Below, in pieces: positions 16,011 through 24,346 of a DNA stretch of 64,000 nucleotides. Position 1 is the stretch's first letter, and each line of letters opens with the position of its first letter. The notes under the pieces are model-generated. The model had not been told where the DNA came from, searched no databases, and saw nothing but the letters and a program-made list of their open reading frames with translations. The position numbers and the translations under genes are program-made. The DNA comes from Acidobacteriaceae bacterium (lineage in GTDB: Bacteria > Acidobacteriota > Terriglobia > Terriglobales > Acidobacteriaceae): NCBI GenBank assembly GCA_025462735.1, contig JAOAPC010000010.1, forward strand, positions 1-64,000. The letters run 5' to 3'.

Positions 16011-17459
16011 TTGGGACTCAGTTACGGACGTCGCCGCATTATCCTTTTGGCTGGACTCCTGATTTGTAGAGCAGCACTATCTTTTGCGCAAACTGCAACA
16101 ACATCGAGTTCCAGCACCCCGGGCCAAGCAATACCCGGAACCGGCGGAGTGAGTTCGTTCGCGGGCAGCGTGCCGGCAAAACCGGTTCCGGGAGTGTTGC
16201 CGCTTTCTTTGCAGGACGCCATCGACCGCGGATTGAAGCAAAATCTCGGACTGCTACTTTCGCGTGCGGACATTCGCTCGGTCCGCGGACAGCGCTGGCA
16301 GCAATTGAGTGCACTGTTACCCCACGTGACGGCATCGCCTTACGTGGAGGCCTCAAAAATAAATCTCGCCGAACTCGGTCTTAGAACGTTTGGCGGAGTC
16401 AGCCTCCCGCCGTCGGTTGGCCCGTTTTCATATTTCGACGCGCGTGCCGCAGTCACGCAGTCGCTGTTTGATTGGAAGTCGATCAACGCTACTCGCGCGG
16501 TCAGCCAAAGTTTGAAATCTGCCGGCTATACGTTCAAGGACGCTCGTGATCTCGTCGTACTGGCCGTTGGGTATACCTATTTACAGGCCATCGCCGACGA
16601 AGCCCGCATTGAAACCGCAGAAGCGCAAGTCAGGACGGCACAAACGCTCTACGACCAGGCAACCGACCAGATCACTGCCGGCACTTCGCCGGACATCGAT
16701 GGTCTGCGCACCAAGGTCGAACTCCAGACCCGGCAACAACAGTTGATCCAAGCGAAAAACACTTTCGCCATTCAGAAGCTGACGGTGGCACGGGTCATAG
16801 GCCTGGCTCCCGGACAGGAATTTGAACTAACGGACAAGTCGCCGTACCAGTCGATCGAGGTCATTGCTGTTGATGAGGCGCTTAGACGTGCATACGCTTC
16901 GCGTTCGGATTACCAGGCGGCCCTGACCGACGTACGCGCAGCGGAATTCTCCCGAAAGGCAGCGATGGCCGGCTATTTGCCTTCCCTCTCACTTAATGGA
17001 GATTATGGCGCGGCAGGGGCGCATCCCTCCACCGCAACGCAAGTATTCGACGTCCGCGGGACCCTGTCGATTCCAATATTTCAGGGCGGGAGCGTTCATG
17101 GCGAAGTATTGCAGGCTGATTCAAGACTCGAGCAGAGCCGCGAGCGCCTAGACAATCTGCGAGCCCAGGTCGACTCGGACGTGCGCACGGCGCTGCTGAA
17201 CTTACAGTCCTCCGTCGATCAGGTGAACGTGGCGCGTAGCAACATTGACTTGGCAGAAAAAACGCTAAGTCAATCGAGCGATCGTTTCAGCGCGGGGATC
17301 ACGGATACGGTCGAAGTGGTGCAATCACAAGAGGCAGTGGCAAGCGCGCATGAACAGTACATATCGAGTCTCTACAGTTACAATTACGCAAAAATTTCCT
17401 TGGTTCGCGCTCTGGGCATCGCCGAGCAGGGCGTCAAGGAATATTTCAAAGGAAAATGA
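16011..17459 (+). CDS. TolC-family outer-membrane efflux protein
   Basis: A 482-residue outer-membrane factor, first gene of a tripartite efflux operon. Signal peptide YGRRRIILLAGLLICRAALS to FAQ; then two repeated outer-membrane-efflux-protein halves with long heptad-rich coiled coils (for example ADEARIETAEAQVRTAQTLY, and LAEKTLSQSSDRFSAGITD near the end). The TTG start is supported by AAAGGAG about six bases upstream. The stop overlaps the ATG of the next gene (ATGA), implying translational coupling to the EmrA-like adaptor. It should form the trimeric channel through which the pump expels its substrates. Confidence 0.92.
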   Translation: MGLSYGRRRIILLAGLLICRAALSFAQTATTSSSSTPGQAIPGTGGVSSFAGSVPAKPVPGVLPLSLQDAIDRGLKQNLGLLLSRADIRSVRGQRWQQLSALLPHVTASPYVEASKINLAELGLRTFGGVSLPPSVGPFSYFDARAAVTQSLFDWKSINATRAVSQSLKSAGYTFKDARDLVVLAVGYTYLQAIADEARIETAEAQVRTAQTLYDQATDQITAGTSPDIDGLRTKVELQTRQQQLIQAKNTFAIQKLTVARVIGLAPGQEFELTDKSPYQSIEVIAVDEALRRAYASRSDYQAALTDVRAAEFSRKAAMAGYLPSLSLNGDYGAAGAHPSTATQVFDVRGTLSIPIFQGGSVHGEVLQADSRLEQSRERLDNLRAQVDSDVRTALLNLQSSVDQVNVARSNIDLAEKTLSQSSDRFSAGITDTVEVVQSQEAVASAHEQYISSLYSYNYAKISLVRALGIAEQGVKEYFKGK

Positions 17460-18724
17460 ATATGGCGGAAGAAAACCCACCTCGTCCAGTGCCTGAGGCT
17501 GACAAACAAGCTCAGGTTGATTCAACGCCGGTGACAGACAAAAGCTACACGCCGCCCCGCCGCAGCCGCAAGCGCCGTAGAAATGTCGTGATACTGGCAG
17601 CAATCGTACTGGTGCTCGTGGTTGGGATCTTCTTGTGGCGTTACCTCAGCAGTTACGAATCCACTGACGACGCACAGGCCGATGTTCACCTCTATCCGGT
17701 CAGCGCGCGTGTTTCGGGCTATGTGATACGAGTTAACGTGAACGACAACCAGTGGGTTGAGAAAGGGGCGGTGCTGGTGGAAATCGATCCGACAGACTAT
17801 CAGGTTGCTGTGGCGCAAGCGCAAGCTAATCTCGCCAATGCCGAGCATACCGCGCAGTCACTGAATATCACGGTTCCGATTACTTCAGTTAATACTTCAA
17901 GCCAGCTAGCGTCCGCTTCGTCCGGCATCGAAGACGCCACCGCCGGAGTCAGAGCCGCGGAGAAACAGCTGACCGCCGCTCATGCTCAGCTCCAACAGGC
18001 CGAGGCGAATGATGTGAAAGCGCAAGACGATCTCCATCGCTATAAGCTACTTGTCGACAAGAGGGAGATAGCCCCGCAAATCTACGATCAAGCATTGGCT
18101 TCGGCCAGATCCAGCACGGCGACCGTAGTGGCCGCCGGCGCAAATGAATCCGCGGCGGAACAATTCATCCGACAGGCCCAGAGCCGCCTCACGCAAGCCG
18201 CTGCGAATCAGAAATCCGCGGAGACCGGGCCGCAGCAAGTATTGTCGACCCGAGCTCGCGTGCGGGCCGCGATCGCGGATGTTCAGCAAAAGCGCGCGCT
18301 GCTCGAACAGGCGGAACTAAATCTCCAATACACGAGAGTCCTTGCACCGGTCACCGGCGAAGTGAACAAAACCGTGGTCGTTGGTCTGAACGTTCAAGAC
18401 GGGCAGCAACTGCTCACCGTGGTGCCCCTCGATGAAGTGTGGGTGACCGCTAATTTTAAAGAAACCCAGCTTAAGAACATGCGAGTTGGACAAAGAGCGA
18501 ACATCCATGTGGATTCGACTGGCCAAACTTTAAAAGGCCACGTAGACAGCATCGCAGGAGCAACGGGTCCGCTATTCAGTTTGCTGCCGCCGGAGAATGC
18601 CACCGGAAATTACGTGAAAATTGTCCAGAGAATTCCGGTAAAGATCGTTCTCGATTCGGGGGAGAACCGGGATCGTCGGCTTCGACCAGGCATGAATGTA
18701 GTACCGGACGTGTACTTCCACTGA
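17456..18724 (+). CDS. HlyD/EmrA-family membrane fusion protein
   Basis: A 422-residue periplasmic adaptor. It has a Pro- and Lys/Arg-rich cytoplasmic N-terminus, one membrane segment (about 43-64, NVVILAAIVLVLVVGIFLW), a lipoyl-like half motif (STDDAQADVHLYPVSARVSG), a long Ala/Gln-rich coiled coil (about 120-290), and the second lipoyl half and barrel (LAPVTGEVNKTVVVGL, VTANFKETQLKNMRVGQ). This is the EmrA arrangement used with major-facilitator pumps. The ATG at 17456 overlaps the previous stop; an ATG two codons later is an alternative. It bridges the TolC-type channel and the EmrB-type pump encoded on either side. Confidence 0.93.
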   Translation: MNMAEENPPRPVPEADKQAQVDSTPVTDKSYTPPRRSRKRRRNVVILAAIVLVLVVGIFLWRYLSSYESTDDAQADVHLYPVSARVSGYVIRVNVNDNQWVEKGAVLVEIDPTDYQVAVAQAQANLANAEHTAQSLNITVPITSVNTSSQLASASSGIEDATAGVRAAEKQLTAAHAQLQQAEANDVKAQDDLHRYKLLVDKREIAPQIYDQALASARSSTATVVAAGANESAAEQFIRQAQSRLTQAAANQKSAETGPQQVLSTRARVRAAIADVQQKRALLEQAELNLQYTRVLAPVTGEVNKTVVVGLNVQDGQQLLTVVPLDEVWVTANFKETQLKNMRVGQRANIHVDSTGQTLKGHVDSIAGATGPLFSLLPPENATGNYVKIVQRIPVKIVLDSGENRDRRLRPGMNVVPDVYFH

Positions 18725-18749
18725 GTTTGGCTGAAACGAGTTCCGTTTA

Positions 18750-20345
18750 ATGAGTTCCGCTGCGGTCACTCTCGATCAGGATGTTTGGCGGCCCAAGTAC
18801 AATCCCTGGCTGATTGCAGTTGTCGTGGCCCTCGCGGCGTTCATGGAGGTCCTCGACACTAGCATTGCGAACGTCGCCCTGCCTTACATGGCGGGGAATT
18901 TGGGCGCGAGCAACGACCAAAGTACGTGGGTGTTGACTTCCTATTTGGTCTCGAATGCCATCATCCTGCCAATTAGCGGCTGGCTCGCGGGAGCTTTGGG
19001 GCGGAAGCGCTTTTTCATGGGGTGTCTCACTATTTTTACGGTGAGTTCTTTGCTTTGCGGCATCGCGCCGAGTCTCGGGTTTCTGCTTCTCTTTCGCGTG
19101 TTGCAGGGCGCTGGCGGAGGCGGTCTGCAGCCAATGGCGCAAGCAATTCTCGCCGACACTTTTCCCCCGCAACAGCGAGGCTTGGCGTTTGCGCTATACG
19201 GTATTACGGCCATCATGGCACCCACCATTGGGCCAACCCTGGGCGGCTGGATCACATTCAACTATTCATGGCGATGGATTTTTTTCATCAACCTCCCGGT
19301 TGGCGTGATCACATGGTTTCTAGTGCGGCGTTTTGTTGAGGATCCTCCTTATTTAAGCAAGATAAAGGCGGCTGGGGTGAAATTGGACTACATCGGCATC
19401 GCTCTGCTGGCGCTCGGTGTCGGGGCACTGCAGGTGCTGCTCGACAAGGGCCAGGAAGACGATTGGTTCGGGTCGCACTTCATTACGACTTTAGTTATCG
19501 TCTCGGCCGTGTGCCTGATCTCGCTCGTGATCTGGGAGTGGTTTCACAAGACGCCGATCATCGACGTTCGCATGTTTAAAAGTTTTAACTTCGCGAGTTC
19601 GAGCCTAATGATGTTCACCCTGGGAATTCTGTTGTTCAGTGCCCTAGTCCTGATGCCGCAGTTCCTCCAGACCTTAGTGGGATACACCTCCGAACTCGCT
19701 GGTCTTGCTCTTTCGGCCGGAGGTCTTGTCTTGCTCATTGAAATGCCAATCATGGGCCAACTGACAACGAAGATCCAGGCGCGATATTTGATTGCCTTCG
19801 GCTGGCTGGCCCTGTCGATCGCCATGTTCTATTCAACTAAGCGGATTGATTTGCAGATTAGCTTCAGCGCCGCCACGTGGTTGCGCATCACCCAGGTGAT
19901 TGGTTTGGGGTTCCTCTTCGTGCCGATTACGCTAGTGGCGTACATCGGAATCGCGCCTGAGAAAAACAACGCGGTTGCCGGCATCGTTAATTTTATGCGC
20001 AATATGGGAAGCAGCGTGGGGACGTCTTTGGTCACTACGCTGATCGCGCGACGCTCCCAATTCCATCAGGCAAGGCTGGTGGAGCACGTCAGAGTCGATA
20101 ATCCCAATTTTGCGAATGCGGCTAATGGCCTGGCCCAGCACTTCGCTACGGCAGGCGTGGGCAAGCACGAAGCGCAGATGGTCGCTTATGCCAGGATTTA
20201 CCAGTCACTGCAAGCGCAGGCGGCAAGCCTAGCATACGTCGACACGTTTATGGTTCTTTCCGTGGGGGCGGCGATTATGTTCTTTCTGGCTTTCGTTTTG
20301 AAGAAGAATGATCCAGGTGGCGGCGGGGTAAGGGTCGCTGAGTAA
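18750..20345 (+). CDS. DHA2-family (EmrB/QacA) major facilitator drug transporter
   Basis: A 531-residue inner-membrane transporter with about 14 predicted hydrophobic helices. The family motif is visible in the first helix (LDTSIANVALPYMAGNLGAS) and in the following loop (GALGRKRFF). A glycine-rich LQGAGGGGLQPMAQA segment matches the antiporter motif region. Third gene of the TolC-EmrA-EmrB operon, 25 bases after the adaptor. Together they should export hydrophobic toxic compounds across both membranes using the proton gradient. The C-terminal tail (ALKKNDPGGGGV-like) is short and cytoplasmic. Confidence 0.93.
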   Translation: MSSAAVTLDQDVWRPKYNPWLIAVVVALAAFMEVLDTSIANVALPYMAGNLGASNDQSTWVLTSYLVSNAIILPISGWLAGALGRKRFFMGCLTIFTVSSLLCGIAPSLGFLLLFRVLQGAGGGGLQPMAQAILADTFPPQQRGLAFALYGITAIMAPTIGPTLGGWITFNYSWRWIFFINLPVGVITWFLVRRFVEDPPYLSKIKAAGVKLDYIGIALLALGVGALQVLLDKGQEDDWFGSHFITTLVIVSAVCLISLVIWEWFHKTPIIDVRMFKSFNFASSSLMMFTLGILLFSALVLMPQFLQTLVGYTSELAGLALSAGGLVLLIEMPIMGQLTTKIQARYLIAFGWLALSIAMFYSTKRIDLQISFSAATWLRITQVIGLGFLFVPITLVAYIGIAPEKNNAVAGIVNFMRNMGSSVGTSLVTTLIARRSQFHQARLVEHVRVDNPNFANAANGLAQHFATAGVGKHEAQMVAYARIYQSLQAQAASLAYVDTFMVLSVGAAIMFFLAFVLKKNDPGGGGVRVAE

Positions 20346-20382
20346 TAATTAGCCTAGGGAAAGACAGAAGTCAGAAACGCAA

Positions 20383-21012
20383 ATGATAAATATCGTAACC
20401 ATTGAACGCGAATACGGAAGCGGTGGCGGCGAGATCGCTCAACTGCTTGCTAAGCAACTGAGCTGGAAGCTTTGGGATCAGTTGCTGACCGAGGAGATTG
20501 CGCGGCTCGCTGAATGTCCCAAGGCAGTAGTGGAACGTCGAGAGGAACGTACCGATCCCCTGTACTACCGCCTCTTCAAATCATTCTTGCGCGGGAGTTA
20601 TGAAGGAAGTATCAACGCGCACAAGCTCAAGGTAGTTGATAGCGAAAGCATTCTGAAGATTACTGAACGTGTGGTTCAACACGCAGCGAAGACCGGAAAC
20701 TCCGTCATTGTCGGACGAGGATCGCAGCAATTTCTCAGGAACCGCCCAGACACGTTTCGCGTTTTTCTTTATGCTCCCCGAGAGGACAAAGTCCGACGCC
20801 TGTTAGCACGCGGCAAGAGTGAAGAAGAAGCCGAACAGCTCGTGGATACCATTGACCGGGAACGTGCCGATTTCATCCAGAAGTATTTCCGGGTAGAGTG
20901 GCCTGACCGTGCCGTTTACCACACCATGATCAATACTACAATTGGCGATCCAGGCGTCGTTAACATGATTCTGGATTTCATGAAAACCGTCGACACGAGA
21001 TTGACCGCCTGA
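20383..21012 (+). CDS. Cytidylate-kinase-like family protein
   Basis: A 209-residue cytoplasmic P-loop protein of the cytidylate-kinase-like family. The N-terminus TIEREYGSGGGEIAQLLA (residues 6-23) is the family's modified nucleotide-binding loop (GSGGGEIA in place of GxxGxGKS/T). Later elements are SVIVGRGSQQFL and VFLYAPREDKVRRLL with an Arg-rich lid (ARGKSEEEAEQLVDTIDRER). The reaction is unproven; family members are predicted nucleoside-monophosphate or related small-molecule kinases. It lies 37 bases behind the EmrB-type gene on the same strand with no visible terminator between, so it is probably cotranscribed with the pump, an unexpected partner. Confidence 0.88.
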   Translation: MINIVTIEREYGSGGGEIAQLLAKQLSWKLWDQLLTEEIARLAECPKAVVERREERTDPLYYRLFKSFLRGSYEGSINAHKLKVVDSESILKITERVVQHAAKTGNSVIVGRGSQQFLRNRPDTFRVFLYAPREDKVRRLLARGKSEEEAEQLVDTIDRERADFIQKYFRVEWPDRAVYHTMINTTIGDPGVVNMILDFMKTVDTRLTA

Positions 21013-21168
21013 GCACTCGGGCAGAGAGGTGGCGCGACGTCCCGCACACTACCACGTGTGGGATGAGGTCCTGCGTCATCTGCGCTAACTTAATCAATTA
21101 GAATTACTCCGCGGGACGACACGAGTTTCTTCCGATCAACTACAAAGTATTCGTGCTATCGGTGATGT

Positions 21169-22194
21169 GTGGCTAACCATTTGCGCCTAATTATCAGTTG
21201 TGCACTGCTACTCAACTGGGCTGCGGTTTTGACGTGGTCACGCGTATCAGTCACAACATTTCTCAACGACGAAGTTGCCAGTTCGCCAAAGTCCTTCCAG
21301 CATGAAGGCAAGTCCCAGCAACGACCGCCTGCAGAAAATGTCCAAACAGTGCGCGCGTCCTTGCTGAATTGCCTGCAAGCCGGAAGGTTGGACGAAGCAA
21401 TCGAAGTTGGCCTTGACTCGGTGACTCGCTGGCCAAGGGACCCAGAAATTCGACATCTGCTGGGGCTCGCATACTTCAAGACGCGGCAGCCTTCGCTGGC
21501 GATAACTGAGCTGCAACAAGCCGAAGCGCTCGATGATTCAGATCCTGATATTCACTTCGATCTTGCGCTGGTGTACCTCGACCAGACCCAATATGCGCCG
21601 GCGGCGAATGAATTGGAGAAATCGATAAAACACGATTCAAGCAATGCTCTAGCGCATGTGCTCTTAGGACGCGCATATCAGAACACGAATCGCACTTTGC
21701 AGGGCATTGAGCAATTCAAGGAAGCTCTGAGAGTAAATCCCGCCGTGCAGCTCGGACATTACGATTTGGGCTTCGCGTACGCTAGTCTAGGACGTAATCA
21801 GGAAGCGCTCGCGGAATACAAGAAAGAGATCGCGCGCGAGCCCGAAAATCCAACTGTGCTCTATCAACTTGGCCACTTGCTGCTACAAACAGGGGATCTC
21901 AACTCCGCAAGTAAATACTTGAAGCGGGCCACTGAGATTGACCCGCAACATTCAGATGCGTTCTATGATCTGGGAAAGGCGCTGCTGCTCGCGGGAAATG
22001 CTGAATCGGCGCTGCCTCCGCTGGAACGGTCCGCGGCATTGAATCCCGCCGACCCAAGCACGCATTACCAGTTGGCCAGAGATTTTGACAAGCTCGGCAG
22101 GCGCGACGATGCACAGCGCGAATGGCAACAGTTTGCCGCGCTTAAGAAGGCGCAAGTGCAGACGGGAGGGATGGCCTCCGGCCAGTCCCAGTGA
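21169..22194 (+). CDS. Secreted TPR-repeat protein
   Basis: A 341-residue protein with a signal-peptide-like N-terminus (ANHLRLIISCALLLNWAAVL) and about seven TPRs (for example QPSLAITELQQAEALDDSDP and NQEALAEYKKEIAREPENP). The GTG start is chosen because it opens the signal segment; no strong ribosome site precedes it. Its TGA overlaps the GTG of the following CRTAC1 gene (GTGA at 22191-22194), so the two products are translationally coupled and probably made in similar amounts. This is the clearest sign here that TPR and CRTAC1 proteins function together. First gene of module 2. Confidence 0.9.
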   Translation: MANHLRLIISCALLLNWAAVLTWSRVSVTTFLNDEVASSPKSFQHEGKSQQRPPAENVQTVRASLLNCLQAGRLDEAIEVGLDSVTRWPRDPEIRHLLGLAYFKTRQPSLAITELQQAEALDDSDPDIHFDLALVYLDQTQYAPAANELEKSIKHDSSNALAHVLLGRAYQNTNRTLQGIEQFKEALRVNPAVQLGHYDLGFAYASLGRNQEALAEYKKEIAREPENPTVLYQLGHLLLQTGDLNSASKYLKRATEIDPQHSDAFYDLGKALLLAGNAESALPPLERSAALNPADPSTHYQLARDFDKLGRRDDAQREWQQFAALKKAQVQTGGMASGQSQ

Positions 22195-23981
22195 TTGCGC
22201 GTCCCTGGTCTCTGATATTTTTCCTTTTATCTGGCATCATCTTCGCGGCTGCCTTGACGCAGATGGCCGGATCTCCGCAGCAAAGCCAGAATCGCCGATC
22301 GGCTTCAGCACGCCCGCACCAAACTGCGCCCGCTAATTCGATCTCATTCGCTGACGTCACAAAATCCACGGGGATCGATTTCCATCTCACCTGCGGTAGT
22401 CTCGAGAAACGCTACATCATGGAAACAATGTGTGGCGGTGTCGCTGTGTTCGACTACGACAACGACGGCTGGATGGACATCTATCTCGTAAACGGCTCCA
22501 CGCTCGAGGATGTGCGCTCAGGTAAATGTCATACCGGAAAGCTTTATCGAAACAATCATGACGGAACGTTTACAGATGTCACGGCGAAATCCGGTCTCAC
22601 GCATTGTGGTTGGGGCTTTGGCGTGGCCGTCGGTGACTACGACAACGATGGATGGGACGATCTCTACATTACTTATCTTGAGGGCGGCGTGCTGTATCGC
22701 AACAATCGAGACGGCACGTTCAGCGATGTAACCGAGAAAGCCGGTGTGGGAAATCTTGGTCATTGGGGAACGAGTGCCGCCTTTGGTGACTACGACAATG
22801 ACGGCAATCTCGATTTGTACGTCGCGAATTATGTTGATCTCGACCTGAATCATCTGCCCGAATTCGGCAAAGGTCCGTTCTGCCAATATCGGGGAATTCC
22901 GGTCTCTTGCGGTCCGCGCGGGCTGAAAGGCGGTCGCGATCGTCTCTACCACAACAATGGCGACGGCACGTTCACAGATGTTACGGAAAAATTAAATATC
23001 GATTCCGGAAGCTACTACGGACTCGGCGTGCTTTGGCTCGATTACGACAAAGACGGCTGCCTTGATCTGTACGTCGCCAACGACTCCTCGCCGAGCCTGC
23101 TTTATCACAATAATTGTCATGGCGGATTTGACGAGGTCGGCGCACCGGCTGGCGCGGCATACAGTGCAGACGGGCGCGAACAGGCGGGCATGGGCATAGA
23201 TTCCGCGGACTACGACAATGACGGCTGGCCGGACATCGTAAAGACAAACTTTTCTGACGATAGCAATAACCTCTATCACAATGATCACAACGGACAGTTC
23301 ACCGATGGGGCGGGCCCTGCGGGGTTTGGTCCCATCAGCATTCCATTCTTAGGTTTTGGTATTAAGTTCGTCGACCTTGATAACGATGGCTGGCCAGATG
23401 TCTTTGTCGCGAATGGTCACGTCAATCCACAGGTGGATCAGCACTCATTCGGGGTCACGTACGCGGAACGCCCTTTCTTGTTTCACAATCTCAAGAACGG
23501 AAAGTTCGAAGAGGTCGGACTGCGCGCGGGAGCATCTCTGGCGCGGCGTTATGTCGGGCGCGGTCTCGCTTCTGCCGACTTTCAAAACCGCGGTGTCGAA
23601 GACATATTAATGACTGTGCTTGACGGTTCACCGCTATTGCTTCGAAACCGGGCAGCCGCCACTGGACACTGGCTCCTTATTAAGGCAGTGGGAACGGCAT
23701 CCAATCGCGACGGTTTCGGCGCTCAAGTTCAAGTAAAAGCGGGAAATCTGGTGCAGACTGGGGAAGTTCGCGCGAACTCGAGTTTTGAATCCGCTAGCGA
23801 CCCTCGGCTGCACTTCGGGTTAGGCGCAGCGGACCATATTGACGAGATTACGGTCCATTGGCCGTCAGGCAGGGTCGATAAGATCGGGACGGAAAATGCG
23901 AACCAAGAACTGATAATTAAAGAAGGAGCAGGGGTTACTGCGAGAATTCCGGCGAAAATTACTCGGCCCGCTTCAAGATGA
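22191..23981 (+). CDS. CRTAC1-type FG-GAP/VCBS repeat protein with ASPIC/UnbV domain
   Basis: A 596-residue exported protein. Signal segment MIARPWSLIFFLLSGIIFAA; then the conserved entry region (SFADVTKSTGIDFHLTCG, YIMETMCGGVAVFDYDND), repeated calcium-binding blades (DYDNDGWDDLYITY, DYDNDGNLDLYVANY, DYDKDGCLDLYVAND, DLDNDGWPDVFVANGH), and ASPIC/UnbV at about 492-596 (HFGLGAADH, HWPSGR). A pair of cysteines around residues 226-240 (FCQYRGIPVSCGPRG) is shared with the copy at 5445-7250 and may form a disulfide. It overlaps the TPR gene by four bases. Downstream, 365 bases away, begins the module 2 TonB receptor. Confidence 0.93.
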   Translation: MIARPWSLIFFLLSGIIFAAALTQMAGSPQQSQNRRSASARPHQTAPANSISFADVTKSTGIDFHLTCGSLEKRYIMETMCGGVAVFDYDNDGWMDIYLVNGSTLEDVRSGKCHTGKLYRNNHDGTFTDVTAKSGLTHCGWGFGVAVGDYDNDGWDDLYITYLEGGVLYRNNRDGTFSDVTEKAGVGNLGHWGTSAAFGDYDNDGNLDLYVANYVDLDLNHLPEFGKGPFCQYRGIPVSCGPRGLKGGRDRLYHNNGDGTFTDVTEKLNIDSGSYYGLGVLWLDYDKDGCLDLYVANDSSPSLLYHNNCHGGFDEVGAPAGAAYSADGREQAGMGIDSADYDNDGWPDIVKTNFSDDSNNLYHNDHNGQFTDGAGPAGFGPISIPFLGFGIKFVDLDNDGWPDVFVANGHVNPQVDQHSFGVTYAERPFLFHNLKNGKFEEVGLRAGASLARRYVGRGLASADFQNRGVEDILMTVLDGSPLLLRNRAAATGHWLLIKAVGTASNRDGFGAQVQVKAGNLVQTGEVRANSSFESASDPRLHFGLGAADHIDEITVHWPSGRVDKIGTENANQELIIKEGAGVTARIPAKITRPASR

Positions 23982-24346
23982 GACGAGCTGTATTTGGCAA
24001 TGGCCAACAACACCGATTGGCCGAACCCCTGAGTCTTGACATTTCCTTCGGAAATCATTCACCCCACGGCAAATAGCACTGGCCCTCGCCCACGTCCCTG
24101 GAATTCAGAAATAACGATTGTGCTCCCTTTGCTCTCGCAATCCAGATATTCTCCTGAAAAAACAACTCTTTACAAATTTATAAGTTGCTTGACAGTGACC
24201 ATTGAGTAGTAGCAGAATGTCCGCGATTAATTCGTAGGGGTTCTGATTCTGCAGTCACTTCGTGGGTGACGACTCAAATGCGTCAAGCCAGACATTCTCA
24301 CGCGCTTTCTCCCGCGCGAACGATTCTTCGGAAAGAGGGTAGGCAA
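23982..24346. other. Intergenic region with receptor promoter and leader
   Basis: No gene is seen. It holds the promoter at 24189-24218 and a leader of about 120 bases before the receptor ATG. Open frame upstream of 24347 lacks signal-peptide character and is treated as leader. Confidence 0.55.
24189..24218 (+). promoter_or_regulatory. Candidate sigma70-type promoter of the TonB receptor gene
   Basis: TTGACA (24189-24194), 18-base spacer, CAGAAT (24213-24218, four of six consensus bases). An AT-rich stretch (CTTTACAAATTTATAAG) precedes the -35, resembling an UP element. The layout mirrors the promoter of the receptor gene at 8585-12091. Confidence 0.5.
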
